Shown here piece by piece: positions 1-11,712 of a stretch of DNA of 64,000 nucleotides (positions within the stretch are counted from its first letter, which is position 1; every line of letters starts with the position of its first letter). The translations under genes were made by a program, and so were the position numbers. The notes below the pieces were generated by a model, which ran no database searches, was not told the origin of the DNA, and worked only from the letters and a program-made list of their open reading frames with translations. This DNA is from Isoetes taiwanensis (lineage: Eukaryota; Streptophyta; Lycopodiopsida; Isoetales; Isoetaceae): NCBI GenBank assembly GCA_021234155.1, contig JAJEKV010000017.1:10977525-11041524 (forward strand), read 5' to 3'.

Positions 1-550
1 TATATGTGTAAGATTTTTTCCGGTTAAAACAAGAAGTTATAAGATTTTTTTTATAAGGGTAGTTTGTATATATTTTATTTCCTTATGGTTTATTTTATCT
101 TATACCACCTATTCTTTATGGCAAATTAACCTAACCTACCTCTAATAATTATTATTGCTACCTAACCTTTAATAATTATTAATCACGAAAAAAAGGTGAA
201 CGAAAAAGTCGGAAAGGCCAAGTTTTAAAAAAAAAAAATAAACACGATCAGAGATTCATTGGCGGACGCCAGACGGTTCGTTTATGCCGACCGTGAGACC
301 TGGATTCGGCCGCCAAAATCGGATGCGGAGCGGAACTGTGAGAATTTTGGCGGCAAAATTCAGCATCGATCGATGGCCTTCGATTCAGTTCAGATTAGTT
401 TTGATTCCAGTCATTACAGGCACATTTTCACAGGATTATGACTTGTTTATGTTAATTTTGTTGCAATTTAATATGAAAATCAATTGTTCTTTGTAGGCTA
501 TAAATTTGTTTTAATATCCTTTTATTTTTGAGATTCGAAAGAAATTTTCC
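1..550. other. AT-rich intergenic DNA
   Basis: No gene was recognised. The first 240 bases are very AT-rich with several TAATAATTATT stretches. A GC-richer island at about 250-400 carries a perfect inverted repeat listed separately. Short open frames across the island lack convincing starts and resemble no family I know. Confidence 0.5.
309..354. repeat. perfect 11-bp inverted repeat with E2F-like arms
   Basis: GCCGCCAAAAT at 309-319 is followed 24 bases later by its exact reverse complement ATTTTGGCGGC at 344-354. Each arm contains TTTTGGCGG, which resembles an E2F/DP binding core. No gene start was recognised just downstream, so a regulatory role is only a guess. Confidence 0.5.
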
Positions 551-554
551 AAAC

Positions 555-2600
555 CAAAATTTTATTACTAGGATAATAAAATGAGCCATCTTAGAGAAGC
601 AATCAACAACGACCATGATGGCATCATGCCCCCGAGAGAGTGGAAGCTCCAGAATAAACTCTACGAAAATACTCTTTCAAGGTCCATCTAGAACAGGTAG
701 TGGCTGAAGAAGACCATGAAGAAGATGTCTCGAAACCTTCGCTCGACAACAAATCACAGGATTGAAAAAAAGCTTTGACAGAGCGACGAAACCCAAGCCA
801 CCAATCCAATACTCTGACTAAAAAGTTCAAGAAAGCTACTTCAAAATGTCCAGCCATAGGCGAGTCATGACAAGCCTGGAGAACCCGAAGTCGAGGAACA
901 CCATCTGGAAGATACTGAAGTCCATCGCAGAACAGAAGTCCATCTCAAATCTCAAAATGATTATAGTCTGACCGCATTATGATGCTGAGCCAAGATGTGA
1001 AATTACATCTTGAGGCAGTAGATCGGATGGCAGAGATGTCTGAACATATTCCAACAAGGCTGTATCATGAGGCCTCTCGAATAAAGTGATGGCCATAAGC
1101 TGGAATTGATCAGGCCTTAAGATAACCTATGATTGCTGATCAAATGCAGGGATCACCTGGCTTGGGATCAAAGTAGGAGCATCGAGACAAGGCATCAGAC
1201 TTCGCTTGGAGAGGTCCAGGACAGTACTTAATCATGAAATCAATGCGGAAAATACTTGAGTATGCCACCGGGCCTTGCAACGATTGAGCACTCGAGCATA
1301 CGGAAAATATTCCAGATCTCGATGATCCGTATAGACCGTGACCTTATGAGGAGATCCTTCCGGAAAACGCCTTCACTCCTCGAAAGAATCAATTATAATT
1401 AACAACTCCTTGCCAGCAATTGGATAGTTAATTTCAGTAGCCTGGAACTTTTGCAAGTGATAGGTGATCGGATGTAGCTCATGGTCATCCCTCTCCAGTG
1501 ACAAGATACCGCCAAGAGCAAAATGAAAAGCATCTACTTCGACAATATATGGGCGTGAAGAATCTGCAGAGCAAGAACTGGTGCCGTGATAAAAGCATAT
1601 TTCATGGTAACGAAAGAAATTGCTGCTTCCACCCTCCATTTAGATGGCATATCTTTTGCCATGAGGCGTGTCAAAGGAAGGGCGATCTCCAAATTATCCC
1701 GAGTAAAACAACGATAGAACTTGACAAATTCAAGAAAATATTTAACATCTCAGATGAAAGAAGGTGTTTGCCACTCCAAAACAGTGCTGACCTTATGAGG
1801 ATCCATAGAGACTCCATGAGGAGTGATAAGAAAGCCAAGAAACCCCACAGTATCCTGATTGACCTGACACTTTTTGAGGCATATAACCCAATGTTCACAA
1901 AGCTTTTGGAGGACCTGTCGAGCATGCCTCTCATGCTCTTCAAGAGTCTTAGAATAAATAAGAATATCATCCAAATAGATGATAATAAAAATATCCAAGA
2001 ACTCCTGAAAGACATCGTTGGCCATATGCTAGAATTTTGTTGAAGTATTGGTAAGCCCAAAGGGCATAACTTTGTGCTCAAAATGACCATACCAAGTACA
2101 AATATTATCTTCCACTTATCACCCTCTCTGATCTGGATGAGAATGTAGGCACCCTGAAGATCAATCTTCGTAAAATAGCGCGCACTTTGGAGCCGTTCCA
2201 ATTACTCTGAAATTAGCGAAAGTGGATAGCGATTCGACACTATGATCTTATTGAGGCCACGATAATCAATGACGAGGCGCAGAGAATCACCCTCTTTTGA
2301 ACAAAGAATATGGGTGCTCTAGCAGGAGGCTGAGAATGTCGAATAAAGCCAATAGCTAGATTCTCCTCAATATAATCTCGCAAAACCATCAACTCAGTAG
2401 AAGGTAGACCATATATCGGACTATAAGGTGGCATTGTCTCAAGCTGCAAATCAATAGGACAATCATATGGACGATGCTCTGGGAGCTTCTGGCCTTGGCT
2501 TTGTCAGAAAGATCAAAGAAATTGCCATATTTATCTAGAAGCATTTGAGCAGATTTTCCCACTTTGAAAATGATATTCCAAAAAGATTTTCTCATCTAAA
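555..2600 (-). mobile_element. Ty3/gypsy retrotransposon pol remnant (RT, RNase H, integrase start)
   Basis: Reading the reverse strand from about 2,600 down gives pol modules in normal Ty3/gypsy order, split over several frames. The N-terminal RT region is at about 2,240-2,560 (YGLPSTELMVLRDYIEENLA). The RT palm at about 1,750-2,200 includes [10 protein letters not shown] and the catalytic YLDD at 1,966-1,977. An RNase H stretch at about 1,373-1,640 has VDAFHFALGGIL and INYPIAGKELL. Tether-like sequence (TDHRDLEYF) continues to about 1,140. The integrase core begins near 690 with FVEFILELPLSRGHDAIMVV and DCFSKMAHF and stops near 560. Frameshifts and stops are frequent. The rest of the integrase, gag, protease and both LTRs were not found, so this is a dead 3'-truncated fragment. 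The order RT-RNase H-integrase excludes Ty1/copia. Confidence 0.9.
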
Positions 2601-4680
2601 ATTCGGAATATCTAACTCCCATGATGCACCTTAGATACGTGTCCACTTTATGAAAGCTACAAATGTGTAGCCACAATTTTGAACTCTAGCATTAACATTG
2701 TTATTTAGCATTCATGATTCTTTTCGGGTGCTTTTCTTTAAGAAATAAGCTTGAAGCAAATGGCATCAGAAATATCTATTCTATTTGTTGTCATGACAAT
2801 CATAGTGCACTATCAAACATAGCATTAGCTACTCTATTATTGTATCTATGATTGGAGGAGATTACATGATAAGATGATGCTAATCTTAGTCTGATGTATT
2901 AGAGGAGCCAAAGCCATGCATTGGATGGTCAGATGGCACCCTAATGTCGTATCATGCCAACCAAATCACCTACTAACTCATATAACGCAGAGAAAACTTG
3001 ACCTCAACCGTTGGATGTGGAGAAATTCCTAATCTCATCCGTTCAATTAGCATATCTCAATAATATTCAATCAACCCACCTCTCCAAGGGTTTGCCCTTC
3101 CAGCAACCAAAAAAGTGGAGAAGGGGAAAGGGAAAAGTAAGATGGTATGAACATATTGATCTGATTAAGCTGCACTGATATAACCTGCGCTTGAAGCCAA
3201 ATGGTATAAAAAGATTTGTTAACATTAACAGATTAATTTTCAATTTTACAATGTGAAACAGCTAATAACTAACATAACAAACTGTTATGCGAAAAGCTGT
3301 TTAACAATTCTGTTATGTTAATATTTAACCTAAAAAATCACATGTGAAACCAATTTTAACAGATTTTGTAATGTTAGTAGTTGACATAACACGTGGTGTG
3401 AAAGCTCCATAAAAATAACCTTAATTTAGCATAACAAGAACTGGTTCTTAAATTTTAGTTTAATTTAACCTCGTAGTGTGTAGGTACTCTAAGTTGATAA
3501 AATATAAAAACAGAAAATGCTCCACCAATTTTTTCTTCGTTAAAGACTATTGAACTGACTTTCTAACTATGCTATAAGAAAATGCTTTAAGAAATTTAAA
3601 AGGTTAGCAGGAAAATTTATTCATTATCCTAATCCATAACTGAAAAGGCTCTGATAAAGGCAAAATTTAAGCAATGAACTTTGTTTCCATTATAAATGAA
3701 GAATTGAAGCAAATTTTCACTAATTAGACACAATGAATGCAAACTTGAATGCTTGATCTACAGTTCAAATAGAAAGCTGATCCATTCAAACAACTACTAC
3801 TTTTATATGAAATTTGATGTTTATTTTGTAGTTCAGAACTTAAACTATCTGATTTTTGTGACGAGGAAAATCCTTGCCATGGCCAACACCATGGATGATA
3901 CCTGATAGCATCTGCTATGTTCAAAGGTAGAATGTCGACCAAAGAAGTGGACGAATAGATGCTAAATGTGCAGGAACAAAAACTCTTCCTATTTCGTGGA
4001 ATAGATCCCTAATAGTATAAAATCCAGCATTTGCCTAAGGGCTTGAGGATGTCCTCGACATTTATTGAAAACTCGATCTCCATTCGAGTAATATTTAAGT
4101 GAGTGAGCAATACAACAAAGGTTGCCTTCCTTGGCATCACATCCAACCATTGAATGCTTGAATTGGAGGGCCAGATTTGATGCCACGTCAATAGGGGGGC
4201 CGAATAAGGAAGGTGTCCAGGATGGTCAAAGGATAACATTTTTTTGCTCTTCTGCTTGCCAGTCCTGTTTCTCTCTATGCGCTGCCCCAGATAACTATGG
4301 GAAAACTACCTGCTAATATCCAGGTATATATTAGCGATACTTGAAATAATTCAGTCACCGGCCCATGTGAGGAGGGCTTGCTCATTTAAGGACAACCCAA
4401 AAACTAAAAGGTCAAAGGCATAAGCCAAGTGAAGACGGACGGAATATGGACATCCACTTGTTTGTAACACAAACAATAAAGATGGAACAACGCGTTCAAT
4501 GTTATAAACTTCCCCGTTTTTTGTTTTGTATTTGGAATGCAATGGTGTGGAGTAAGATTTCGGTTGTGTATAGTATGGAAACCGTATATTTTAGGGGCTT
4601 TGAGCAGCTTGTTGCCATTTAGATGTTCTGTGCTGAACGGCCATTTAATGCTTGGAAAGAAACATAGAAGCAAATTAAGA
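2601..4680. other. intergenic DNA without recognised genes
   Basis: No domain was recognised in any frame. Between about 3,200 and 3,420, TAACATTAACAG and GTTATGTTAAT motifs recur in both orientations, which could be an old MITE, but clear termini and a target duplication were not found. The open frames at 3,724-4,670 are short and lack conserved motifs. Confidence 0.5.
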
Positions 4681-5170
4681 AGACTATATGCTCCAATGGT
4701 CGCCTCAGCGGCAGCGGATCTGCCTCAGCGCCCTTGCCTCGGCGGCAGCGGATCTGTCTCAGCGCCTGGAGCGTGAAAAGAAATCTTGGGCCTGGAGCGG
4801 CATCGTGGAAACCTGCCTCAGCGGATTTAGGGCTTCTTATGCGGATTTGGGGTTTCTTATGCGGATTTGGGAGTTCTTAGCCAGGAGCAGCGCAGAGCAG
4901 AGCGGCGGAGAGCAGAGCAGAAGCAGGGGTAGGGAGCAAAAGCAGAAGCAGGGGCGACCTTAAGGTGCCAGGCGATGATAAAAATCAGAGCAGGAACAGG
5001 GGCGACCGTGAGGCTTCTTACAAAGCGTTGCAGAGCTTGTTGCAAAGCTTGTTGCGAAGCGTTGATGGATGCCATGTGATTGCTCTGCCGGTCTGCATGG
5101 TCTGCATGGTCTGAACGGCAAGCCATTTTTTTATGGAGACCTTAGGAAATGGCAAGCCATTTTTTCTCCA
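4681..5170. repeat. GC-rich patch of short tandem duplications
   Basis: Several unrelated short motifs are each duplicated in place. A CCTCAGCGGCAGCGGATCTG motif occurs near 4,703 and again, slightly changed, near 4,737. GCGGATTTGGG occurs at about 4,839 and 4,861. AGCAGAAGCAGGGG-like motifs lie at about 4,915-4,955. CTTGTTGCAAAGC/CTTGTTGCGAAGC lies at about 5,036-5,060. CTGCATGGT is doubled near 5,095, and GGCAAGCCATTTTTT is at 5,118 and 5,151. Repeated slippage best explains this block; open frames across it are by-products. Confidence 0.6.
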
Positions 5171-5453
5171 AAAAGATGCTGGCCGCTGATCTGGCATCGT
5201 ACCCAGGATATGCTCCAGATCCACGGCTGGGATTTAACCTCACAAATGAAACCGATAATACTTGTAATGTATTTACCCTCAATGAATTGTCATAAATTAT
5301 CGTCTTATGCCATGTAGTGAGTGACTAGAGAAATTTGGAGTTGATCGAGATTTACAAAGAGATGATTCAAAAACAGTTTTACAAATGAATGAAAAGAATA
5401 TATGGAAGAATAATCCGAGCAGCACCTCAGAGAATGTAGAGGCAGCTTTCCAA

Positions 5454-5471
5454 CCCTAACCCTAACCCTAA
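5454..5471. repeat. three telomere-type CCCTAA units
   Basis: Three perfect CCCTAA hexamers lie 23 bases beyond the stop codon of the receptor-kinase gene, so they are probably in its 3' untranslated region. The hexamer form differs from the usual plant heptamer CCCTAAA. The tract is too short to be a former chromosome end. Confidence 0.7.
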
Positions 5472-5493
5472 GAAACAGCAAGCAAGCAGGAGA

Positions 5494-8005
5494 TCAAAGC
5501 AGCTTGGGCGAAAGTGGATCTCTGGAGTCAGAAGCAACCTCGTCGAGCTGATTGAGAACCTCTGCCATGTCTGGTCTGGAAGCGGGAGTGGCTGACACGC
5601 ATGTCATGGCGAGTTGCAATGTGTTGAGCATGTCGTCTTCTGACGGCGCCACCCCCTTCAAAAGCTCCACATCAAATACCTCTGATGTCCATTCCTCCTT
5701 CACCACTGAAGACACCCAATCTGGAAGATCGATGGCACCGCTGTCCGTTGTGATTGCCTCGCCAGGTGCCTTCCCCGTCAGCAACTCCAGCAACACGATC
5801 CCAAAACTATACACGTCGGATTTACTGGTGGCATTCTTTAGCTTCGTCAGCTCCGGCGCCCTGTATCCCTGTGCGCTTGCTGTTGCAATCACATTAGAGC
5901 TTGCTGCTGTGGTCATCAATCTTGCTAGCCCATAATCAGCAATTACGGCATTCAATGTTGAATCCAGTAAAATATTGCTGGATGTGAGGTTTCCGTGGAG
6001 AATTTTCTCGTGCTCGTGCAAGTAATGGAGGCCGCGAGCAGCACCTGCAGCAATTCTCATCCTGGTTTTCCATCCCAACGGGGTCTCCGGTCCTCTCGCT
6101 ACATTTTCAAAGCAGAGTGTCAAAAAATATAAAAGCGCAAGCCTGCAACACAACAGAGCATTGAATTTTAAAAGCGTGCTTACCGTGAAGGAATGCAGCC
6201 AAGCTACCGCCGGGCATGAAGTCAAACACCAATAGCTTCTCGTCTTTGGGTCCCCAATAATAAGCTCGCAGTGCCACCAGATTGGGATGCCTAATTTTAC
6301 CCAATGTATTCACTTCCACCTCAAACTCTCTCTGATTCTTCACTATGCCTTCCCGCAGCCTCTTCACAATCACGTTATTTCCATTCTCAAGTGTGGCTTT
6401 ATACACGGTTCCATACGCACTCTTGCCCATTACTTCTGCTGTGGCACAAAGCAAATCGTCTGCAGTGAAAGCAAATGGACCATCAAAATGCACCAGCTTT
6501 CCTCCCACATCCCCTCCTTGAGATGGGTCCGCCTTAGCCTTTGCAGCCCTCTCTTTCTGCCCTTTGTTCTCCTTTGATTTCCACAATAGCAACAATAACA
6601 TGCATATTGCAGCGCAGAAAGCCAAGGCACTGCCTAAAACTATACATATTAAGCTCACTGTGCTTAGGCCCCTGTTCCTCCCTGACTTCTGTGGAGATGC
6701 TTTGCTTGTTGTTACAGCAGGAGGAGGGGGAGGAGGAGGAGACATCACCGTTTGTGCACATGGAGAAGATGCATTGAATCCGCACAGTGCGGCATTCCCT
6801 TCATAGGAACTCATGTTGAATGCATGCACAAACGTAGGGACCTGCCCACTCAGCCGATTGTTTGATACATTGAACACAGTGAGATTAGCAAGCTTACCCA
6901 GAGATGAGGGAATGGTGCCATTGAGATGGTTATCTGATAAATCCAGCATCGCAAGTCCGGTTATGTTTCCCACTTCCGGTGGGATTTGTCCTGTCAGATT
7001 GTTATCTGAAGCATCCAGCATTCTGAGGCTCTTAAGTAGGCCTAATGTGCTTGGGAGCTCCCCTGTCAAGCTATTACGTTCAAGATTGAGCATATTCAAG
7101 GCACTTAGATTGCCAAGCTCTATAGGAATGCTTCCATTGAGCTGATTGTGAGATATATCAAAATATTGGAGGGAATTGAGATGCCCTAGCTCTGTAGGAA
7201 TGCTTCCAACAAAGCGATTATTTTCCAAATGGAACTCGTTGAGACTAGTGAGATTACCAATAGACAAAGGCAGCTTGCCGCTTAGCAGATTATTACTGGC
7301 ATCCAGAGAACGAAGCCTGGAAGGGCCTTTGCTCCCCCAGTCATCCGGCAATGGGCCTGTTAACAAGTTGCTTGCGACATTCAAAATGAGCAAGGATGAA
7401 CTACTAGCCCACTCGCGCTGAAATGCACCGCTCAGATTATTGAAACTCAAATTTAAAAGAAAAAGCTTGGAACTTGAAGTTATACTCGCCGGAACTTGAC
7501 CTTCTAACATATTTCTGCTCAAATCCACAGCTTGAAGTGCAGGGGAACCGCCTAAACCAGCGGGTATGTTTCCAGTGAGGCGGTTCTGGAACAAATAGAG
7601 GCCTCTCAAGTTCTGAAGGCTGGTGAGAGATTCAGGAATAGGGCCAGCGATGCCATTTGTATGGAGGTTAAGCTTGCGAAGAGCCGTGAGCTGCCCTATC
7701 TGCTCCGATATTATTCCCCCAAGCCCTTTGCCAGGGAGCTGCAGCACTATTACTTCACCTTTTGCGCACTTCACACCCACCCACAATCCGGTGCAAGCGC
7801 CCAATCCACTTTCGTTCCAAGAAGCTAAAGCTCTCTGAGGATCCTGAAATGAGCGCTTAATCGCTATGAGTGCTTGCAAGTTTGCTTGTGTCACCACAAC
7901 TCCATCGCTGTCAGTGCCCATATCTGCAGCTCCCCCATTCCATACCCATAAACCTAAAATAGCCACTACGGCACCCCAAAATCGGAGCTGAAGCTCTTCT
8001 TGCAT
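5494..8005 (-). CDS. IMK3-like: LRR receptor-like protein kinase, IMK2/IMK3-like (probable pseudokinase)
   Basis: Two exons, 8,005-6,184 and 6,098-5,494, joined across an 85-base GT..AG phase-1 intron, give 808 aa. The start is the ATG at 8,003-8,005, directly before a hydrophobic signal peptide (about residues 1-27). Next come an LRR N-terminal cap (40-82), about a dozen plant-type LRRs (85-392), a Pro-rich linker with PPPPPPP (423-429), one membrane span (about 450-474) and a kinase domain (about 522-800) introduced by [20 protein letters not shown], a signature of the IMK2/IMK3 group. The glycine loop (G527-KSAYG), the ATP-anchoring K548 and the APE-like APEL are present. The catalytic loop reads HGNLTSSN (642-649) instead of HRDLKxxN and the DFG motif reads DYG (662-664), as in known IMK proteins, so weak or no phosphotransfer is expected. 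By family it is a plasma-membrane receptor; its ligand is unknown. The frame is intact. Confidence 0.95.
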
Positions 8006-8589
8006 CTTGAAGCCGAAACAAAATACAAACTCGCATTAACATGCACAGCATAGAATACAACCAACAGCGTTTGCTTGGAAGTGCGAGCACTTGTCAGAAT
8101 AAAATGCACGATTAATCAGCCCAAAGTAAGGGAGAATGATCCTGTAGAACTCTCAGCTCTAGCGCTCTAGTATTTCATTCCCATTTTCCGATCTGGTGGT
8201 ACCAATGGACGTTAAAGAAGGAGAACGATGTGTTGCCTCTGTCAAAAGCATACAAAGACAAAGCAACGATCTAGTGAGCAGGAGAGGGGAGGGTAGAGAC
8301 AAAGTAAAAGGGTCCCCCATTCCCGCTTCTAATCTTGGTAACAGTCATAATTAAAAAATAGTCGAAACCTATGGGGCATTAAATCCAGCTATAAGTAAAA
8401 AAAATGGCTTGATCATGACTGTGTTATGTTGTTGGCAACGGCTACTCCAACGGCTCTCGCAACTGCCCATTCTTCAGCTGAACAAAGCTGCGCATCCCTC
8501 TTTCTGCACTTGTTTGTCGACCGTTATTCCTCACATGTATATTTTCCCCAGTCAAGAAATATCAAATTTTAATCCTGGGTTCACATGCA
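8006..8589. other. upstream region of the receptor-kinase gene
   Basis: This 580-base stretch contains the 5' flank, and presumably the promoter and leader, of the reverse-strand kinase gene. I saw no decisive TATA element close to the start codon and no second gene. It ends where the GATCCC-rich repeats of the neighbouring element begin. Confidence 0.5.
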
Positions 8590-8630
8590 AAGCCGCAGGA
8601 TGGCTGGGTCCTTGCTGAACTTGGGCTGAG

Positions 8631-8830
8631 CCCCCGAGATGACTCTTGTTATCTCCTCCTCCGGGATCCCCAGGCGACTACCCCCGTTATCTGCAACACC
8701 CCTCCTCGGGGATCGCACGTCCATAGCCACGTCAGCAGCCACGTCTGTGATCCCCTTCTTCGGGATCCCACGGAAGTCGTGTTATCCCGCCCTCCGGAAT
8801 TCCCTCCTCTAAAATCGTCACCATCCATGT
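8631..8830 (-). repeat. left inverted GATCCC-rich array
   Basis: In reverse complement it carries GGTGACGATTTTAGAGGAGG, then a GGATCCCG-like motif about every 60 bases, in the same order as the right array at 12,178-12,376. Confidence 0.7.
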
Positions 8831-8866
8831 GCAAGTGAGCGTACTCTTGGCCTAGGCCCATGCTTC

Positions 8867-9367
8867 GTGAATGGGGCATACAAAAATTGGGCATGCTGCT
8901 GTGATTGCCCTTGGGGGGCCAAGGACAATCTATGTAAGCACCAAATGAAAGTTATGCAAATGCTTGGCAACTATAGGGATCAAGATATTTTACAGGTGTT
9001 AGGTTCTCAATATGGCACAATTGATGGTGGACTAGACCACTTGAGGCCACATGAGGAGGTGGTGGTTGGGCAGGAGAATTGTGGCTTTGAACAAAAAGTT
9101 GAGGTTGTAAGTCTAGGAGAGGAGATTCCTATGTCCACTAGCACTATGATTAATTTGGAGAAGACTAGAGCCTCCTTGGAAGTAGCCATTAAGAGAATGG
9201 TGTCTAGGGCTGAAAAAGACCCTAACATTCTAGTTGCAAGTGATTCTTTGATGAGGCAACTCGACATGAGGCTTGGGAAGATGGATGATGTTGGTGGCAC
9301 TAACATGAACATAGCATGCCTGCCTCGGCTAACCATTAAGTTGGGACCATTGAAGATTTGCATGTAG
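8867..9367 (+). pseudogene. MULE-type transposase C-terminal fragment with SWIM zinc finger
   Basis: The 166-codon open frame starts at a GTG inside a longer former gene, so it is a fragment. Near its N-terminus it reads CDCPWGAKDNLCKH, the CxCxnCxH signature of SWIM zinc fingers found at the C-terminus of Mutator-like and FAR1-type transposases. The remaining 140 residues are a polar tail with no domain I recognise. The DDE catalytic core that should lie upstream is absent, because the left GATCCC array ends just before the ORF. It is therefore non-functional as a transposase. Its place inside the inverted arrays supports assigning it to that element. Confidence 0.75.
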
Positions 9368-9486
9368 TTTTCTTGAGGGATGTTGAGACCATAAAAATTT
9401 AACTTTGCAAAGACCATTCAAAATTAAAGCTATACCAACTCATTAAAAAAAAACCAGACTTTGAAATTAAATCGAGACATTTTATG

Positions 9487-9920
9487 AGCGGGCGTGGGAT
9501 TTCAGAGGAGGGGATCACCAATAACCATGGCGTGATCCCGGAGGATAGGATCTCCCATAAACACGTGGTGATTTCGGGGGAGGGGAACGCTAAAGCACAA
9601 GATGCCAAAGCACGTGTTGTGATCCCATAGGAGGGGATCCCCAAAAAAAAGGTGTTGTGATCCCGGAGGAGGGGATCACCAATAACACGTGGTGATTCTG
9701 GGGGAGGGGAACCTCGAAGCACATGTTGTGATCCCGGAGGAGGGGATCTCCGAAGAGGGGAATCCCTGGGATTCGGGTGGAATATGCCGTAAATAAAAAA
9801 GGACCATTGAAAATTAATAAAACAGGCGTGGTGATCCCAGAGTAGGGGATCCCATGGGATCCCCTACGAATATTCTGGACATGGTGATCCCAGGGGGGAT
9901 CCCTTCCAGAAAAAGAAAGA
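9487..9920 (+). repeat. internal tandem array of the GATCCC-rich motif
   Basis: At least seven variants of TGATCCCGGAGGAGGGGATC occur, separated by short linkers such as ACCAATAACACGTGGTGAT. They share the motif with the arrays at 8,631-8,830 and 12,060-12,440. Open frames on the reverse strand here (9,399-9,952) are products of the repeat, not genes. Confidence 0.75.
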
Positions 9921-11172
9921 CCATTGGAAAATATAAGCAAATATAAAACCATTGGATATTAGGGATTATCATTGCAAAAATAGACCATTGGAATAATATA
10001 AGATCACAAAACTTTAATCATTTCTTGAATTATCACAAAATTTGTGATCACAACAAGTGTGATCACAACAAGTATTATTACAGCAAGTATTTTCATGTCA
10101 AAGGTTCTATTTGCACACATAGAAGTCAGTTTTAAAAAGTTTGTGGTTATTTACATATTCACAAGGTTTAGAGGCAAATCATGGGCCATTCAGCATCAAG
10201 CGAGTCAATGGATGGCTAAATTGGTCTGGACTTTCAGGCAAGTAGAATGTAGAGTTTTCTGCAGCTAGGCACTCATTCAATTTTTGCAGCAGGATAAGGA
10301 AGCACTCCCTTGTTTTGTCTATGTCCTACTTCTGAAATCATTCCCCATTTATGACGATCTAAAAGAGAACACGAGGGTGATGGGTAATTCTAAAGTAGTC
10401 TATAAATTTTAGAATTAGAGTTTTTACCTGATCTTCCTTGTTGCACACCTCTTGAACAATTTTGCTTACATAATTTATGACATGTATAGCACAATCTTAG
10501 TTGTTGTGTTGCTGGGGAGCATCCATACTTATACAAGGTGCATTATGCAGTGCTGCTGCCTCGTGTTTCCACCTCAGGAAGAGGTCACTCAAAAACCTAA
10601 AAGAATAACTTTTAAGCCTAAAATAATCCCCTTAGAAAATGACTTCGAAGAAAGAAAAAGAATCATGAAATAACTCGCAAGGTTATGAAAGCCTCGAACA
10701 TCTGCATGCGAGGGATTATAGGAATCGAAGTGCAAAATGCACGGGCAAGGCTTCGCTAGCTTCTGGCATGCCAATTCATCAACAACTAATATGAACAGGA
10801 TCCAACGGCCATTGCAGCAATCAAAGTGCAGTATATTAACTTAAGATTCAAATCACAAGTAATCTACAACAGTAAAGATTTCTTACCTTGCATTAACAGG
10901 AATGTCGTAGTACTGGACATGTTGAATTTTTCAATGAGCCTTTCCAAATAGGGATGTCGGAATCAGGTTTGCAAATTGATCATATGCCCTACCTAACCTT
11001 GCCTTGCTACTATTTAGGAATAAGTCGAATGCGGCAAGGTGAACTATTACGTAATGGCATCTCTTATGAAGGGAAATCTTATGAAGGGGAATCAAGTGCG
11101 CAACTACCCTAATTGGATGGATAGACCATTGAAAGGCAGAACTAAAATTGAATTGAAAAAACTGAATTAGAC
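9921..11172. other. non-coding interior of the MULE-like region
   Basis: Nothing was recognised with confidence. A short (AAGTGTGATCACAAC)-type repeat lies near 10,030-10,090. On the reverse strand a possible splice donor (CAAG/GTAAGAAA) lies at about 10,889. It could end a small exon belonging with the ORF at 11,173-11,712, but I could not join the two in one frame. Confidence 0.4.
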
Positions 11173-11712
11173 TTACAGTAGACAGGCTCCAATGCAGTCA
11201 ACATCTACTTCGCAGGCCAAATCTCCCAAGGCACTCGGAATTGTCTTGAATTTTTGAGCCTTTGCCTCAGAGATAATGAACTCCATAGATTGCGATTTGC
11301 TGCCGACCTTGAGCAAGGAACTGTCGACGACAATTGGATAGGTCAATGAGAAATTAAAGGTCCATCTTTCCAATTTGTTACCAGCCTGATAAGACTGAAC
11401 AGAAGCAAAGAAGGAGGGATCTATGGTATATAGATGGTGGAGCCTAATCCTGCTAGGTTTAGGAGTCGATTCATCTGGCTCCTCTTCTTCGTCTTTATCC
11501 CCATCGAATATTTCAGTCAAAATTTGATTGGGAGCCATCATCTTGTCTGAATTGTGCTGGGCCTTAGTCTGTCTGGCCTTCACAAAGGTTTTGGGTCTAG
11601 GTGGTGTCTTTTTCTTGCCTTGGAGAGATTTCAAATTACAGTTCTTACCAGCAGCAGCAGCTAGCTCTGCACTCCAGGCATCTTCGTCCACTTGATCCTG
11701 CTCTGCATTCAA
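11173..11712 (-). CDS. unrecognised exon-like ORF, possibly a captured gene fragment
   Basis: A 179-codon open frame starting from a TTG, so its true start is elsewhere or upstream of a frameshift. A good acceptor-like sequence (CTGTTTTGCAG) followed by ATGGAAGAATCG lies just upstream at about 11,735, but that ATG is in another frame. The protein has a basic Lys/Pro segment, an acidic run (DGDKDEEEEPDE), then a mixed region without known motifs. The frame ends at a GTAAGT-like splice donor (CTACT/GTAAGTC, about 11,178), which suggests an exon with its last codons read into an intron. I do not recognise a family. Its position between the inverted arrays suggests a host gene fragment carried by a MULE; an independent gene is also possible. 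Confidence 0.35.
   Translation of the reverse strand: MNAEQDQVDEDAWSAELAAAAGKNCNLKSLQGKKKTPPRPKTFVKARQTKAQHNSDKMMAPNQILTEIFDGDKDEEEEPDESTPKPSRIRLHHLYTIDPSFFASVQSYQAGNKLERWTFNFSLTYPIVVDSSLLKVGSKSQSMEFIISEAKAQKFKTIPSALGDLACEVDVDCIGACLL

Noticed and set aside
3190-3420. MITE with TAACATTAACAG-type inverted repeats
   Set aside because: Repeated words exist in both orientations, but no consistent terminal pair or target duplication could be defined.
4537-5317. Several overlapping frames of 68-91 codons on both strands
   Set aside because: They coincide with the block of short tandem duplications, differ in every phase and show no motif.
5454-5471. Interstitial telomere or ancient chromosome fusion
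   Set aside because: Only three CCCTAA units are present, in a probable 3' untranslated region; this is within chance or telobox variation.
9399-9952. Two reverse-strand frames of 107 and 120 codons
   Set aside because: They lie entirely in the GATCCC-rich tandem array and have repeat-derived periodic composition.
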